Positions 21,748 to 35,951 of a stretch of DNA of 64,000 nt are shown piece by piece; within the stretch, counting starts at the first letter, position 1, and every line of letters begins with the position of its first letter. Origin of the DNA: Gorsachius magnificus. Taxonomy: Eukaryota; Chordata; Aves; Pelecaniformes; Ardeidae. The notes below the pieces were generated by a model, which was not told the origin of the DNA, did no database searches, and was given only the letters and a program-made list of their open reading frames with translations. Location of the stretch: positions 84,216,765-84,280,764 of the forward strand of contig CM067081.1 of assembly GCA_034008185.1 (NCBI GenBank). The letters are read 5' to 3'. The position numbers and the translations under genes were made by a program.

Positions 21748-24700
21748 GGAAGTATTATAGGAGATTGCAGTTTTGCCACCTTTTCTCTGTCTTTGAATTT
21801 TCCAAGACTTTCCCCTTACAAATGATAATAGATCTTAATTTATCTGCTCTTTTTTCTGTAGCTGTTTGCTCCTTTTCCTCAGTTTTTTTCCTATGCTTTT
21901 AAGATGCGCGAAGTAGAAAATAAACTGATAGACCTGCATGTGCAATGGGTTTGATAGCAACCTGGGAAGACTATTCTGTTTCTTCATTAAGAAATTCAAT
22001 CACAGTTCATTTGTCACTGCACTTAGCATTCAGGCCATGAACATAATGGAAAACTTGCTGAGGATTCTTAACATTCTGCACTCTCACAGTCTGTGCTCTA
22101 CCCTGAAGGTCTCAGAGATGCCACTAAAACAAATGGAGTATTTTATTCTTAGAAGATATAAAAATGGTGTAGATAAAATAGTATTAAAGTATACTCTTTT
22201 TAAATACATGGCAATGGTTAATAATAAAAATATAAACATGCATCTATTCATATTATTTATATATTTTCATATATTGGATATACATTTAGAGTATAGTCTG
22301 ACTGAAATTTGCCAGGACAGATGTAAAATGTCTTTGTGTTTTCACTGTCCAAACTGTCATTTGCTGTCACCAGTCAAGAGAAAACCCCAAGATGGGGGAC
22401 CTGACAGCCAGAGTCCTGCCCTCTAAATGCAGTCCACTTGTGCCCATACGTCTTTGTGCTCCTGAGGATGGGGATGTGGGAGTGCCAGTGAATGAACTCT
22501 GCAAGAGAAGGAGTGCAGATGTGTAAAGTCAACCTGATTAGGGATCTTGTAAATCAATACCATCTTCCCTTCTATACCATCTTGCACTGAGGACTTTCAC
22601 ACAATTCTCCCTACAGTTTGTAATTTCTTTCATGCTGGTATTACTGACTACCAAGTACACCAGGTGGTGAAGAGTAAGCCTGAAGGTACTAATCGGAGCA
22701 TCTGGAGAAATACTCTGTATTTGTTTGCTTTTTGAGTGCTGATGGCTTGGGCAGGACTGCCTGTATGGACTCAGCTGGGGACAGGAGCCTTCCACTGCAT
22801 CACTTGGGGGTGCTGCACAGTGGGAGAGCAGTAGGTGTTGCGCCTCCAGGGGCTGTCGTGATGGAGGATCCTGTGACAGAACAGCCAAGACCACAGGACC
22901 ACTCAAGGAGTGATGTTAGAGCAAACACCAAGAAATGTGGAGGAAAAGAAAGGAGAGGAAATTGTTCATATGTGGTAGAGGACAGAAAGAATAAGGAGGT
23001 AAGGAGGTGAAGTAGGTGGGGAATCTGAGGATACAAACAAATATATCACACAAAGAAGATTAAAAATGCAAAGACTGTTAGAGGAAAGAGAAAAATAACC
23101 TAGCACATTCTGGGATAGAAAGTCAGAGCAACTGAGAAGGAGAAAGAGTAAGGAGACTATGTAAAAACATAAGTAGCTAATAAAAAAAGTGCAATTTGTG
23201 GCCCTTTTATGAAACCTATCCATTCACAGGAGACTAGACAAAGGAAAATAGAAAATAGCAGCTCACTCTGTGTAGGTCATAGGCTTCTTTGAGGATGTTG
23301 GAGGTTTTATGCGTTTATTGCTGTTGAATTATGAGACTGAGTCAAGCAGGCTAACCATGTTCACATCCTTGCAGTCTCTGACTAAAAGGCTTTGTTATTG
23401 CCATATTCCAAACCTATTCAAGTAAAGTGGGAACAAAGGGTTAGCTCTTATTAATTTTTCATCAGGTAGGTACACTATAGGGCAGTCTTGTACTCTGTCC
23501 CCACAGAGCTGTTCTGTTCATTCCTTCCTGTGATTCATTCACACTCTGTATGATGATCAGTATGATGGAGGTATCAGCTACTTTGTCTAAAGCAGAGTTG
23601 CCTCCTTTGAACACAAAACTCATTTTTTTTCATAGCGGGCTTGAGGAACACTTGGGAAAGCTGATCCAAATTAGCAGTGAGTGTAAAATTAAATTGGAAT
23701 TTAAGCTGGCTGAGTGTAATCAACTGTTCTCATACTGGGGTGATGCCCTCTTTCCCCAGTATGGAAATGAAGCAATTACTGCAAAGAAGCAAATCTTCAG
23801 AGCTTGAGGACTGCAGCGCTAAACTTCATTAAACACCAGTTGCGACTCTGTCTCCGAACTAAGGGGGTACATCTCCGTCTACCCAAAGTGGTGCCACACA
23901 GCGTGCCTCTGCTAGGCTCACGAACCAGAAGCAGTATTGCTGCACTCCCACAGCAGTTCACCTGCGCTAACGGATGCTGTTTCTCAGTGAAGCTAATCAT
24001 CTGCGACAGAGCTCCATATCCATATGATTACACATCTTCCAGCACCCAGGCAAGGTTAGATACCCTGATGTACCACTGTATCACCTATGGTACAGACAGA
24101 CATAAAGTAGAATTAATTTAGTTTAGTATAATATATTTTGAAAGTGACTTAACTAAGTCCATTAGGACGACTTCCATCCTGAAAGAAGAATATTTGCATA
24201 AGGATTTACTGAAATTGAACTAAATTTGCATTAACTTTTGAACGAAAAACTTTCTTAGGTGATCTCTGCTTAACAAAAAAAAAACCCAAACAAACCAACT
24301 CTCTTTTTCTTTGGAGTGGGGAAAGATGGGTAAATACATTGGACTGGATTTAAAATGTATGGTCTCTACCTGCCTCTAACTCCCCACTACTTCCAAAGCC
24401 AGAGAAAACAACTGAGGGACTGTATAAGTTGGAAAAAAAAAAAAGTCAGGTGCAATAAAGGGGTAAAATGTTCAGGACTTTCGGGTTTTGCAGTTCACAC
24501 CTTTGACAAAAATGTACCTCTGCTACTCATCTCACACTTTCTCTATATTGCTTTCTTTTACCTTTGGGACAAAGGACTCAGTAAGTGTTGAGGGATGAGG
24601 AAGGGAGAAGGCAGGGATTTATAGGCATGTCCAAGAGAGAAGCATTTGACCCCTTCAGAGTGCTGGAGGTGTTCCTTCCAATCCTCCTCTTCCATTAAGT

Positions 24701-27700
24701 AACTATCCTAGGCACTGAGCTTTAGAGATTTAAGTCAAACTCAGGGGTCTATGAAGTAGGGAAAGAGTAAGATGAAGGCACTCAGGGCTCAGGCTGACAC
24801 CTGGAAGGCTGGAGAGATTTTACAATTCCGCACTCAGAACTTTCACAACTAGTACGTAATGAAGAAACCATGGGTAAGAGGTAGCGAAGTACCTTGCACC
24901 AAGGCAAGATTCTCAAACTTGCACAAAAGCAGCTTAATATGCAATCTTCTTTTCCAAAAAAAAAATTTTGCTTCAGTTTTGGCAAGTAAATCTTCCCTTT
25001 TTCTTTGCCATTAAGGCTTCCCATGTTGTTGAGAGGAGAGTGGGAGAGGAGGAAAGAAAAATCAGTGTGAAACTTAATGAAGGCGGAATGCCTTGTCTCC
25101 CTGTGGGCCGTGAATAAAAATAAAGATGCTCTTCTGGTAGGAGGTGGAGGCCATTTGCTGCCAGTCTACAAAGGACTGGGGTAGAGGGTTGGTGCTGCTG
25201 AATACTAACCTGTGGGAAAAAAAGTTCCCTCCAGCCACCACAAACCAGCACTTATCCTGCAAGGAGCAGATAACAGAAGAAATGCAGTGTTCCAATAACC
25301 CCTGAAACAATACCAGTTATAGTCCCTTTTGCCCTTTTAATGTAGTCAATGGAACAAATTGTTTGGAATGGTGGTGATAAAAACCTTCAGACTAGATTGA
25401 GTTTTCCATGACAGTTTTCAATACAATTTACAACTTACCTCAGCTGCAAAATGCAAACACAGCTCTTCCCTTTTGCATCACTTCTTTCTCCTCTCACTGC
25501 CAGTGTGCCTATCTTTAGGATACAGTGGTGGATTTCTAGAGGGAGTTCATCTATGTGCATGTGCACCTTCAGGCTAAACGATCCCCATGGTCTGAGAAGG
25601 GCCTGGGCAGAGGTCCAAATAGTGCAACAATAACCAGTGATTTATGGGTGAGTGATGTAAACTCAATAAAGATACAGAATCAGGTGACATAATTGGTGTG
25701 GACACTGAATGAGGGAAGAGGATTAAAAGGCTCAGTATACTGAAACATGAAGCTAGGAGATGGAAATATGCATGACTGAATCTTTTCCAGTAAGGTGGTT
25801 GAAAAATTCTGTTACTATTTGATACAGATCAACAAAAAAGAAGCTTGGTTTCTTTTGTTAAAGTGTATGCCTCCAAAAAAGGTTATGTTTAAAACTAAAA
25901 CTGTGTGGTACGCAAACTTGGTGAAACATTTTGCCATAATATCTTCTTGTCAGAAGACATTTTGATTTTGCAAGTAAGTTAACCTTTTTATTAAAAAAAC
26001 TAGAAAATGAAAGTAATCTTTCATTGAGAAGCTTGCTGAGATCCGGTTTATAGGAGAAGGTGAGAGTTCCACTCAGTAGTTTCATGAGACACCTACGTGC
26101 TGATACATGGAAATGCTGTGTGCAAGAGCCCTTACCACTCGTTCTCTTTGGTGGAGACCCTCTGTGTCTTTTGTCTGAACTGAACTTTGTCTGAAAGATA
26201 AAGAATCCCATAGGCCCTGAACTGATATCGAATCACAAGCAATAGTTTTTATTTGTAACAGCTACAGTTCCTTAACACAGATTAAAAGATAATTAAATCT
26301 CTTGCTTCTATCTTGGGTTGTTTTAATCAAAGAAGTAGCAACCTGTTACATGTTGATTCAAAGGTTTCCATCTCTTTTCTCAGAGCTCAGGGTTTGCTCC
26401 TCTCTTTTTACTGCAGCAAGGCTAGCCCTTGGCTAGTTCCAGGCTACCACACATTCCTCTCTTCTTTCTGAAACCTGGCCATTGTCTGTGTATCTGCATT
26501 GAAATGCACCATCAAGAGCGATATGCAGGGCCTGGCAATCCCTTCCTATATAAACACGTCTCATTCACCCATCACTGAATTCCATCTCCTGAATCATTCA
26601 GCCAAAGATCGCAATATAAATGAGCTCTTTCACCCATGAAAAACTCTGCCTGTACGTATTGTGTTGTGCTATGCACTATAATCATATCTCCTACTGTCAA
26701 CTAACATTTTCATAGCCCAATAAAAACATTTTGGATTTGCTTTGACAGTGTGCCCTGGCCATAACAACATGTTGCTTGCCTTGGCAGTGCCACTGACTGG
26801 ACAAACCAAGCATTGGGGCAGCATTCTGTGAGCACTCTTTGGGGACACCATTAGAGATGCAGCATGGACATGGAAGTTGGAATAATCTTTCAAGTAATGA
26901 ATATGGCCTCTAGCAGCAAGTCTCTCCTGTCCAAGCATGTGAATCTGTTGCTGATTTCTGAATCAGATTCTATGAACATGGCTGAGCCCTCAGGTACAGG
27001 CGAAGCTTCTCTTTGGTGGCTTCTGTCGAGCAACAAAGTGTGCCCAACAAAGCGCACCCAACAAAAATGGCCTTCGGACATGGGACACCATGGGGACACC
27101 AAGAGACCTACAATGATTAGTCCCTTCTCTACTCTCCTGTCTCCCCAGACTCTCCCTCCCCTTGAAAACCATGGAGAGACATCTCATATATATATGTGTA
27201 TATATGTGCTCTCTGGGCCCACTGAGCAGTGTGTTGCTGAGATGCACAAGACTTAGGCTGAAGTCTTTACTGTAAATTCCCTAATTTACAGCTGTTGATT
27301 CATTCTCCTTGAGCTCAGGGGAAATAAATGTAGCCTTTGTCCTTCAGTAGACCAAGAGATAATATTTAATATGAGATAATGCAGGAAATGGAGTATGAGA
27401 ACTATTAGTCAATAAATAAGAGTATGAGTAGTTTAACAGTTTTCCTTTACCTTCTAGGGGAGTCATACATCAACCTAGCTATACTTACACTAAGTGGTGA
27501 TTACAGGATGAATATATTATAGAGGCATGAGACAATGATGAGCCAGGGTTGTTTATGGGCAATAGGTTAAAAGAAATGTTCTGAATGCCAAATAGTCAAT
27601 AAGAATGTTTTTCACCTTTTTAGACTAAGATGAAATAGCTTGATCATATCCAATTACCTTATAAAAATGTTTCTCACCATTGATTGAGATAATGAAAGAG

Positions 27701-27815
27701 AGGACCAGAACCCATTTTCCTTCCTCTGTCCTTGCACCTGTTTTCATGCAGAGGTTCTCATCTGCAGATACCATCACCCGTATTAGTTGGTGAACTTAAG
27801 TAAGAAGCAAAATGT
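21748..27815. other. Gene-free region
   Basis: No gene or large mobile element is recognised. An AT-rich 162-codon frame (21938-22426, plus) has no known domain. A perfect 10-bp inverted repeat lies at 23731-23763. A purine-rich tract spans about 22915-23180, and a TA/TG-rich run lies at 27186-27208. Short poly-A and poly-T runs are scattered through it. Confidence 0.6.
23731..23763 (+). other. Perfect 10-bp inverted repeat
   Basis: CATACTGGGG at 23731-23740 and CCCCAGTATG at 23754-23763 are exact reverse complements around a 13-base loop. The surrounding ~500 bases show no repeat-family signature. The function is unknown and it could be chance. Confidence 0.6.
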
Positions 27816-28791
27816 ATAGAATCATAGAATAACTCAAATAGGAAGGCACCTATAAGGATCCTCAGCTCCAACTCCCTGCTCCTTCCAGGTCTACCTAAAA
27901 CTAAACTATATGACTAAGACCATTGTTCAGACACTGCTTGAACAGCTCCTGAGAGGCTTGGCGTTGTGACTACTTCCCTGAGGTGACCAATGACCCTCAC
28001 TGTGAAGAATCTTTTCCTATGGCTCAGTCTGACCTTCCCCTGATGCAGCTTCATTCCATTTCCTCATGTCCTGTGACTGGTCACCGGAGAGAGGAGATCA
28101 GCGCCTACACCCCCGCTGACCCCTTGTGGAAGCTGTAGACTGTGGTGGGGTCCCTTCTCCAAGCTGAACCAGCCAAGTGACCTCAGCTGCACCTTGTGAG
28201 TCTTGTCCTCAAGGCCCCTCATCATCTTCATCGCCCTCCTCTGGACACCTTAGAATAGTTTCATAGAATCATAGAATCATTTAGGTTGGAAAAGACCGTT
28301 AAGATCATCCAGTCCAAACATTTGATGTCCTTATATCAAGGTGCCCAAAACTGCATACAGTACTTGAGGTGGAGCTGCACCAGTGCAATGTAGAGTGGGG
28401 CAATCACCTCCCTCAACCCGCTGGCTATGATGTGCTTGATGTTCCCCAGGACACAGTTGGCCCTTTTGGCTGCCAGGGCACACTGTTGACTCATGTTCAA
28501 CTTGCCATCAACCCAACTCCCTAGATCCCTTTCCATGGGGTTGCTCTCTATCCTATTGACATCCAATTTGTACACATAAACAGGATTACCCTGTCCCAGG
28601 TGGGGAATATGTCACTTGCTCTCATTAAATCTGATATGGTTGGTGATTGCCCAGCGCTCTAGTCTAACCAGATCACTCTGTAAGGTCTTTCTACCCTCAA
28701 GGGAGTCCACAGCTCCTCTTTGTTTAGTGTCATTGGCAAACTTATTTTACATGCATTTGATTCTTGCATCCAGATCATTTATAAAAATGAT
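27816..28791 (-). mobile_element. Old CR1 LINE, interrupted by nested CR1 tail
   Basis: On the minus strand this covers the C-terminal reverse-transcriptase region and 3' UTR of an older CR1. The 3' tail is at 27816-27830 (ATAGAATCATAGAAT). A 79-codon frame (28575-28336) retains the thumb region, with ESNPMERDLG, QQCALAAKRAN and LVQLHLKYCMQFWAP. Further upstream the sequence is recognisable to about 28791, where it stops near the position equivalent to the catalytic box. Stops and indels break the frame. A younger CR1 end at 28261-28320 interrupts it. Confidence 0.92.
28261..28320 (-). mobile_element. Nested CR1 3' tail (~60 bp)
   Basis: The segment runs from TCATAGAATCATAGAATCATTTAGG to CAGTCCAAACA and is the terminal 60 bases of a different CR1 subfamily on the minus strand. 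The older CR1 reads CTCTGGACACC...AGTT before it and TTTGATGTCC after it, which join smoothly when the insert is removed. So it is a very short, extremely 5'-truncated insertion. Confidence 0.88.
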
Positions 28792-31700
28792 ATATATTTT
28801 TTTCTTTTTTTTCATTTCTTCAAAATGTTGGGTATGCCTGATCTTATATATCTACATTTCTCCTTTTAAAATAGTTTTCATTTCCATTCTTCAGGCAAAC
28901 ATTATTTTTGTACATTTTCTGCATATCATTGTAGCATCTGAATTTGCCAAATCACACCAGTGCTATATTATTCTCTCATTTACTCTTCAAATTGCATGAT
29001 TGCACTGCAAAATTATTTTTTTCCTGGCACAAAAGCCTAATCTCTGTGGTGTGAGCCAATTCATTTGGGGGTCAGCATAGAACAAATATGCTCTAAAAGC
29101 CTTGAAGTGTTGTGGGTGACAAAATAATTTCCTGCCTAGAACCAGTTGTGATTACTGATCATTTAATCTCCAATTGTTCACAATACACATAAAAGACTTC
29201 AAAATACAAGCAAGATACCAGTAACATGGAAAACAAATTTGTAATTCTGCCATGTGTTCATGAGCTGTAAAGGTATTTCATGTGTATCCTTCCAGGTGGG
29301 GTTGACAGAGTTGATCTAGTTACAAACATACTTATTGACGCCTTTTTATACCTTCCAATCAACCTTAATCATTATTTGGAAAAGTTATTATGTATTATTA
29401 TTCTAAGTTTATTTCATATCTTAGATGAGAATACAACCAAGTATTTTAAAAAATTCCTTTCAAAGGTGACACTTTCTACTTTAAAATAAAAGCGCAAAAA
29501 CTGCTCAGAGATGATTAAAACAAGTACAACCAGAGAAGTGAAGAAAAATTAGAACAGAAAGCTATAAATTAATTTTTTAAACTCCATTAGGAAAGCAGTC
29601 CAGGAAAAGCCAGAGGGGCCTCATATTAGTTGACAGTGATAAGAGGAATGGAGCACGTTGAGTACAAGGCATTATATAGTAGAAGTCAGAGAGGCAGCTT
29701 GAGGGGTAAGGAACTCATTTATTCTCCAGAAACAGTGTGCAGTGATTATAAAATATAAGCATGCTTATTTTTCCAATAAGTTACCTTATTAGCAGTATAA
29801 CGCTTCACACGAATCCCAGGTCATTAAATTATTACACCCCTTCACTGTACAATAGCTCAAATCTTTTCTACTTTCTTCTAATGCGGTTGCAAGTCAACAT
29901 TTGTGACAGCTGCAAAATAAGCTTTAGCTCAGATGAGAAGAGGATGTCACTCGTGCATGTACGCACATGTACTCATGCACACAGGTACACACTTACCACT
30001 TTGGCAAGTATTTATAGCAGCCCTGGCTTTTAATTAAGAATGAAGAACTCTTGAGAGAGTGGGTTACAATCTGCCCGTCACATCAATTTATTGACCTGAC
30101 TGTCAGCACACCAGATATTAGCCACAAGTACCAAGAAGACAGAACTTGATTCCTCCCATTGTCTGTGCTGAATTGTCGATGGAATACAATATAACAATGA
30201 TATAAGAATATTTTTCAGCTGCCTCCCAGAGTGAAATTACATGACAGAAAAATCACCTAGGGCTGGGTCACAAAGACCTACCATTGACTCAGTAACCCTT
30301 GAAAATTATCAGCACAGAATGGACTTCTGATCAACCTGTCACCCCCCGTAGCGTCATTGTCTGAACAAATTCATTCTCCAAAACGGATAAAATTTAAAAG
30401 GCTGTCAGATGAAACTGGTTCTCAACAGGGGTATGTACCTTCCTTCAGACCACTGAATATGATCAATGAAAGAATCACAGGTAACAGAAGGAACTAAGTT
30501 GCATATATCCTTCTGGTTTATTTCACAACTGTAATGTAGAAATCAACGTGCAATTGTGAATAAGCACTTCCCCACTTATTTTGCTGGAGTAAGTAGACCT
30601 AGTAATAAAAGTCTTAGTGAGATTAAGAATAAGGGTTTCAAAATGATTTAGAGGGATTTAGTTTTAGTTTCCTGGGGAAAGGGAGTATCTGTATCCATAA
30701 AAGTGCAGGAGTATTCACTATGTCCTTTCCCCCACCAAGCTGCAGTGGTCAGTTCAGGGACTGGTCATATGATTTATGACTAGGGACATCAGGGGAGACA
30801 AATCTCTCTTTGCTTTTCAGTGACAGTGGATTTTCAGGGGAGAGCTTACAATTCTGGTTCCACATACGTCCTGACACCGGCATTGCAACGCAATCTATGG
30901 GGAAGACTACAAGGTTTCAAGAAAAACTTGCTCGAGCATTCCACTGTGACTTCTGGAAAACAAAGTTTCTAAGGGAAGTGTCACTTTTTGCCAACTTCTA
31001 GTTTCATAGGAAAACAATGAAAAAGGAGAATTGAAGCTATCAAAATAAGAGTCTTAGTTTGGTTTTTAAATGTTTTTTCCTTTCAAAGCTGCTACAGATT
31101 AATTATAGCAAAAAACTTGAACTTTAAACTTAAACTAATTTGAAACTACCACAAAATATTTGTTTATCTAGTGGAAATACATTTTTTGCTGATGAAGCTG
31201 ATTATTTTTTTTTTTGGTTATCATTCCAATTTTGGATGGAAGAGACCCTTCTCTGGCAGTATCAAGGAATGAGAGCAGCACTGTTCTGCCGTATTCAGTT
31301 TTCCAGGGGAAGGACAGAGAGTGCACTAAACTTTGTTTATTTGAGTGCAGATCTGGATTCAAGGCTTCAGTGGATCTCCCATGTAGATCTAGTGATCTCC
31401 CATTAGAACAACTTTGCTTGCCTGGTCTTCAGCGGTGACAGACAGAGCAAACATGTTCTACTCAAGCATTAACATTGATCACGGATGCATAGGAGGTAAA
31501 ACTAGACTCCTTTACAGCCTTTTTTCCCAGCTGTGAATTCAGCTGTTTCCAAGAGAGCTCTTGATAATTCCTGAGGTATTTTAGCTTTCATGAAACTTAC
31601 AAAGCCTTTATAAAAAGTCCTTTTAGCAAAAGTAGCATCTTAATGTAATTAATGGCAGTTTGATGCAGTCATCTAAAAGTGATGGTGCTAACATATCTGC

Positions 31701-34700
31701 AAGCCATTATCACATCTGAAGGAATACCACGCTATAAATTAGAATGAAGTGAGTGTTACAGTAAAATCACTGAAATAACAGACTCAATGACTAGTATTTT
31801 CTTCCATCTTAATTCAGAAGCCTATAAAAACTGTATGTTCTTTAGTATGTAATGAATTTTTACTACATCAAAACACTTTCTAACCAACTGGGACTGCATG
31901 ATTTATCTACCTGATATGCCTTCCAGTGCATAGAGCAGTCCTTTAAAATAACCTGAAAAAATTCAGACTTCCTACACATGTTTTATTTAGGAAATTTATT
32001 TCTATTTGTTGCTCTCCCCATCCCTCACTCCCCTGAATTCACAATTTAGAAGAGTTTACTTACTTAAGGCCTGAGGAAGGAGTTGGAAAGCCATTTTATT
32101 ACATTTACTTGAGATTTTTCTAAGATAGTGGTCATACTTGCACAGGAGTATTTACATTACTGTTCAGTCTAGGGTGCCTTGGTTAAAATAATTTTGAAAG
32201 GAATACTGGAAGCACTTGGCAATAAGAGATCTGTATTTAAAAATGAAGGGCACTTCCCCTAGGATGTGGTCCCAGAAAAACTTTGTAAGTGCAGTAGAGA
32301 CCAAGAGAGTCTGCAGATGAAATTAGCATTCAGAGAAATGAAGACAGGGGATGGTGCTTAGCTTTTTTTACATCAATAAGCCATACTGAGAGTGATTAAT
32401 GGAAAACTTCTGACCTTCTACATACATCCTCTGATGGTCTTCAATTTCCCTAGAGGATAGGCAGCTAATTACTCCAAATGAGTTGGGAATAGAGCCACAA
32501 AAGTCTTCTAGTACTTAAATCTTGCCTAACTCTGAAGTTGTGATCCTTTAAAACCCATCTCATCTGATGCTGAAAGCCTGGAAGTGCATATACATGTTTA
32601 GTGCAGCATCTGTATGAAGCCAAGTTAAATTCAAGTATTCCAAGTAGAAATAATGTTTCCAAGCCTTGAAATCCTGGATCCCACTCTCTTGGCCAACTCT
32701 TACATCCTTCTGGCATTCACAAGCTAGATACTTCTCTGGCCCAGTCCAAAAGATATCCTTACACCATGTCAGCTCAGAATCATCACACAGCAACGCAGTG
32801 ACTGTCAAACAGTCACCCCTGAGTGCAGGACCTGTGTTCTCCTGACTCAGCCTATGTCCTCCCCCTCCAAAACCAGATGTCTAGCTACTAAATCGTATGC
32901 CTGCTCAGGCTTGCCCAACATGGAAGAATTTCAATAGGCATATGTATCTTCCTTCATGTCCAAAACACGTCTCAGATTGCAAAATAGCCCATAGCTTTAT
33001 GATTAGGACACTCTGGTCGGAGAGAAGAAAAAACCCAGCCCCAACAACAAAACCAAACCAAACCAAACAAAAAAAGCCCCAATACCCTGAATAACCTGAA
33101 TACCCTTAAAACAACAGCATGAAAACCCCTAGTCTTACTGCCTTGGAGGAAAAGATTAAGCCCTGATGATCCAACTGAGTTCTCATGGCAAATCTTGGCT
33201 AAGCATGTACTTGGGGAGAAGGGGGGAGTGGTGGGCCAGGTTCAGTGTGAAACCACCAGGCAGGGATCTGTGGCCAAGGAGCAGGTGTCTGTTTTCCAAC
33301 AGAAATAGATACCCATAGATTTAAGACCCATTTCTGTTGTCTGTATTTCTGAGCAGTGATATTAAATGTCTCATTGTTCAACATACTAGTTCCTGAATAC
33401 TCTGCTCTGAAACCCCTCATTTTTCTGCTTCATGGAGTAGTAGACCCCTTGAAGTGGACAGGCATCTAAAATGCCGAGTAGCAGAGCATGAAGCACCCTC
33501 ATTTTCTCATGTTTTTCATTGCTGGCATTTTCACAGGACGGGAACTGAGATGGAGACATAAGCTGCGCTCACTCATGACCTTGGATGCAACTTGATTGAA
33601 GGTTATCTAATAAAACATAATCTCTACTGAACACAGGCTCACAAAGCATTAGCCTGCTGTAATAGTTTAAATAGATGAGGAAAAGATAAAAAAGGAATTT
33701 TCTGAATCTACACAAAGACAGGGGAAAAAAACCAGAAAGGTTATCCTTTGCATGGTAGTTCAAAAAAAATCATCTTTAAAATGACTATACAAAAATAGAA
33801 AACTTGGTTTCAAATTCAGTGCATATTGCCAGGTACTTATGAAGACTTTCTATGACTTTATGTGCTGCAGCCAAAGGAACCATTATGACAGACTACAAAA
33901 TGGACCATTTGGGAGGGGGAAGGGGGAGAAGGTGCTATATGGTGGCATCTGCTAAATTTTCTATGCATGAAGTTACCTGCTGTCGACATAGAGACATCCA
34001 ATCCTTTTAAACAAAAATCCCAGGAGTAATGTCTTCTCATACTGAACACAAGGCTGCTCTTAGCCTGGGGATAAGCCTTGCCAAAATCTTTCTGAGCCTT
34101 ATCTCCACCCTCTGCCAAGTGCTGGCAGCGCACTTGCCAGCACCAAGATGGGCACCAGCACCTGGTGGAACAGGACATACGCAGCAGAGAAAGGATGTGT
34201 GTGCCTGCACAGCAGCCCTCGGTGGGGATTTCACTGGCTATCCCCAACCTGGCAGACATGGGCAACTCAGGTTAAGCATGAAAAGGGACACAAAGGAGAC
34301 AGTTACAAGGTCCTTTACAAGGTGTTGTCCTTGTTTTCTGTTTTCCAGTATATAAGTAGAATATTCTTGTTAGGTTCATGTTCATAACAAATATCTACAT
34401 TATTCTTTTTTTTTTACAGTTTAATACCCGTAAACCTCTCCTGTGCGCACACACAGAGGTCTACAAGAAATTTTTTCTTTGAGATCTTCACCAGCTAATA
34501 AGCACAAGGGACACCACAGACTGAATAAATAACATAACCCCCAGGAAAAAAAAGACTATGCACAGAAGAAGTTACTATCCTAGAGTCCCAAGCTTCAGAT
34601 GATTTATTTGGTGCAAACAGCCAACCCACCCCCCATCTCCCTGTAATTTCTAGAAAACCACGTTTGTTCCATGTTTAAACAATAAGTCTCTTGAATGGGA

Positions 34701-35371
34701 AAAGGAGGTTTCACGCAACTCCCTGACCGATGGGATCTTGCCTGTTGTGTCACACTGCATGCCACAAGGCACTCGTCACCTAGTAAACTGAAGAAAGCCC
34801 ACATTTTATTCTTTAAGCAAGAATTACACAACATGCATCTAGGTCCACCTAATGCACTTTGGTGAGGGAGAAGAGAAGGGCATGACAAAACAGACTGAAG
34901 AAAAAGAAAGACATTCAGACAACTTCAAGTGTGGTATTCTCTGCCAAGCTTTTCTGACTAATACGCAGCTGAATTAATTCACACGTGGATTCATCCACTT
35001 AATAAGGCAAGCAGCTATACGTGCACTTTCACTGGGGATTATTGAAGGGCAGATTGTCATTGATAATGATGAAAACATAATGAGGCCAGTGAGAAGCTCA
35101 CAGTAGCTCAGAGTGGAAAATGCCATCCCCAGACCAAGTAGAAGTAAGGGTAACTTTTCTAGCTGGACTGCAGGTCAGTCCTTGACGTAACTTAAAAAAC
35201 ACATGTACCTGCTAGAAGCTGCACAGCAGAGATGCTCAGCCTTGCCCTCCAGAGTCATGTTTTGCTTTTTAATGCTGGCATGAGAAGCTTCCCATGGAGA
35301 GTCCGATCCCAAGCATTCCCCATGCATGGTGTTTCCATATCACCGTGAGCCATGGGGCCTGAGCCACTGCA
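28792..35371. other. Gene-free region
   Basis: No gene is recognised. The start is T-rich next to the CR1 break. The rest is unique AT-rich sequence with frames below 140 codons that overlap on both strands. A low-complexity AACCAAACC/CAAACAAAAAAA stretch lies at 33040-33080. I see no further mobile element with confidence. Confidence 0.6.
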
Positions 35372-35951
35372 TTGGGTCAAGCTGAGATGGAGTTAGTCTT
35401 CCCCATAGCAGTCCTCACGGTGCTGTGCTTTGTAGCTAGAGCCGTGTTGAGAACACACCCCTGTTTTGGCAGCTGCTGACCAGCGCCCGCACAGCACAGA
35501 GGCTGCCTCTCCAACATTTGCCCCCCTCACCAGTGGGCTGGGGGTGGGCAAGACCTTGGGAGGGGGCACAGCCAGGACAGCTGACCCAAACTGACCAAAG
35601 GGCTATTCCAGACCATATGATGTCAGCTCAGATATAAAAGCTAATGGAAAGGGAGAGGAAGGGGGGGGTGGGGGGGCATTCGTTATTTACAACATTTGTC
35701 TTCAGGAACAACCTCTACGTGTACTGAAGCCCTGCTTCCTAGGAAGTGGCTGGACATCACCTGTTGATGGGAAGCACAGAATGAAATCTTTGTTTTCCTT
35801 TTGCTTCCATGCACAACCTTTGCTCTTGTTTTTATTAAACTGCCTTTATCTTGACGCACGAGGGTTTTTTACCATTTTATTTTTTGCTGGGGGGGGGAGT
35901 GACAGAGCAGCTTGGTGGCACCTGGCTTCCAGCCAAGGTCAACCCAACACA
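35372..35951 (+). mobile_element. Old solo LTR, plus strand
   Basis: This is a degraded member of the same LTR group. It keeps GAGATGGAGTTAGTCTTCCC near the 5' end, GCTGTGCTTTGTAGCTAGA, GGGACAGCTGACCCAAACTGACC-like sequence around 35570-35605, a TATA box GATATAAAAG at 35631, an ATTAAA polyadenylation signal near 35836, and a 3' end GGTCAACCCAACACA. G-runs lie at 35661-35676 and 35890-35898. The 5' terminus has lost the TGTCCTGG start and no clean target duplication is visible, so it is older than the copies at 37066 and 48530. Confidence 0.82.

Noticed and set aside
21938..22426. 162-codon AT-rich plus-strand frame as a gene
   Set aside because: No domain, no splice or promoter context, and residue use follows AT-rich composition.
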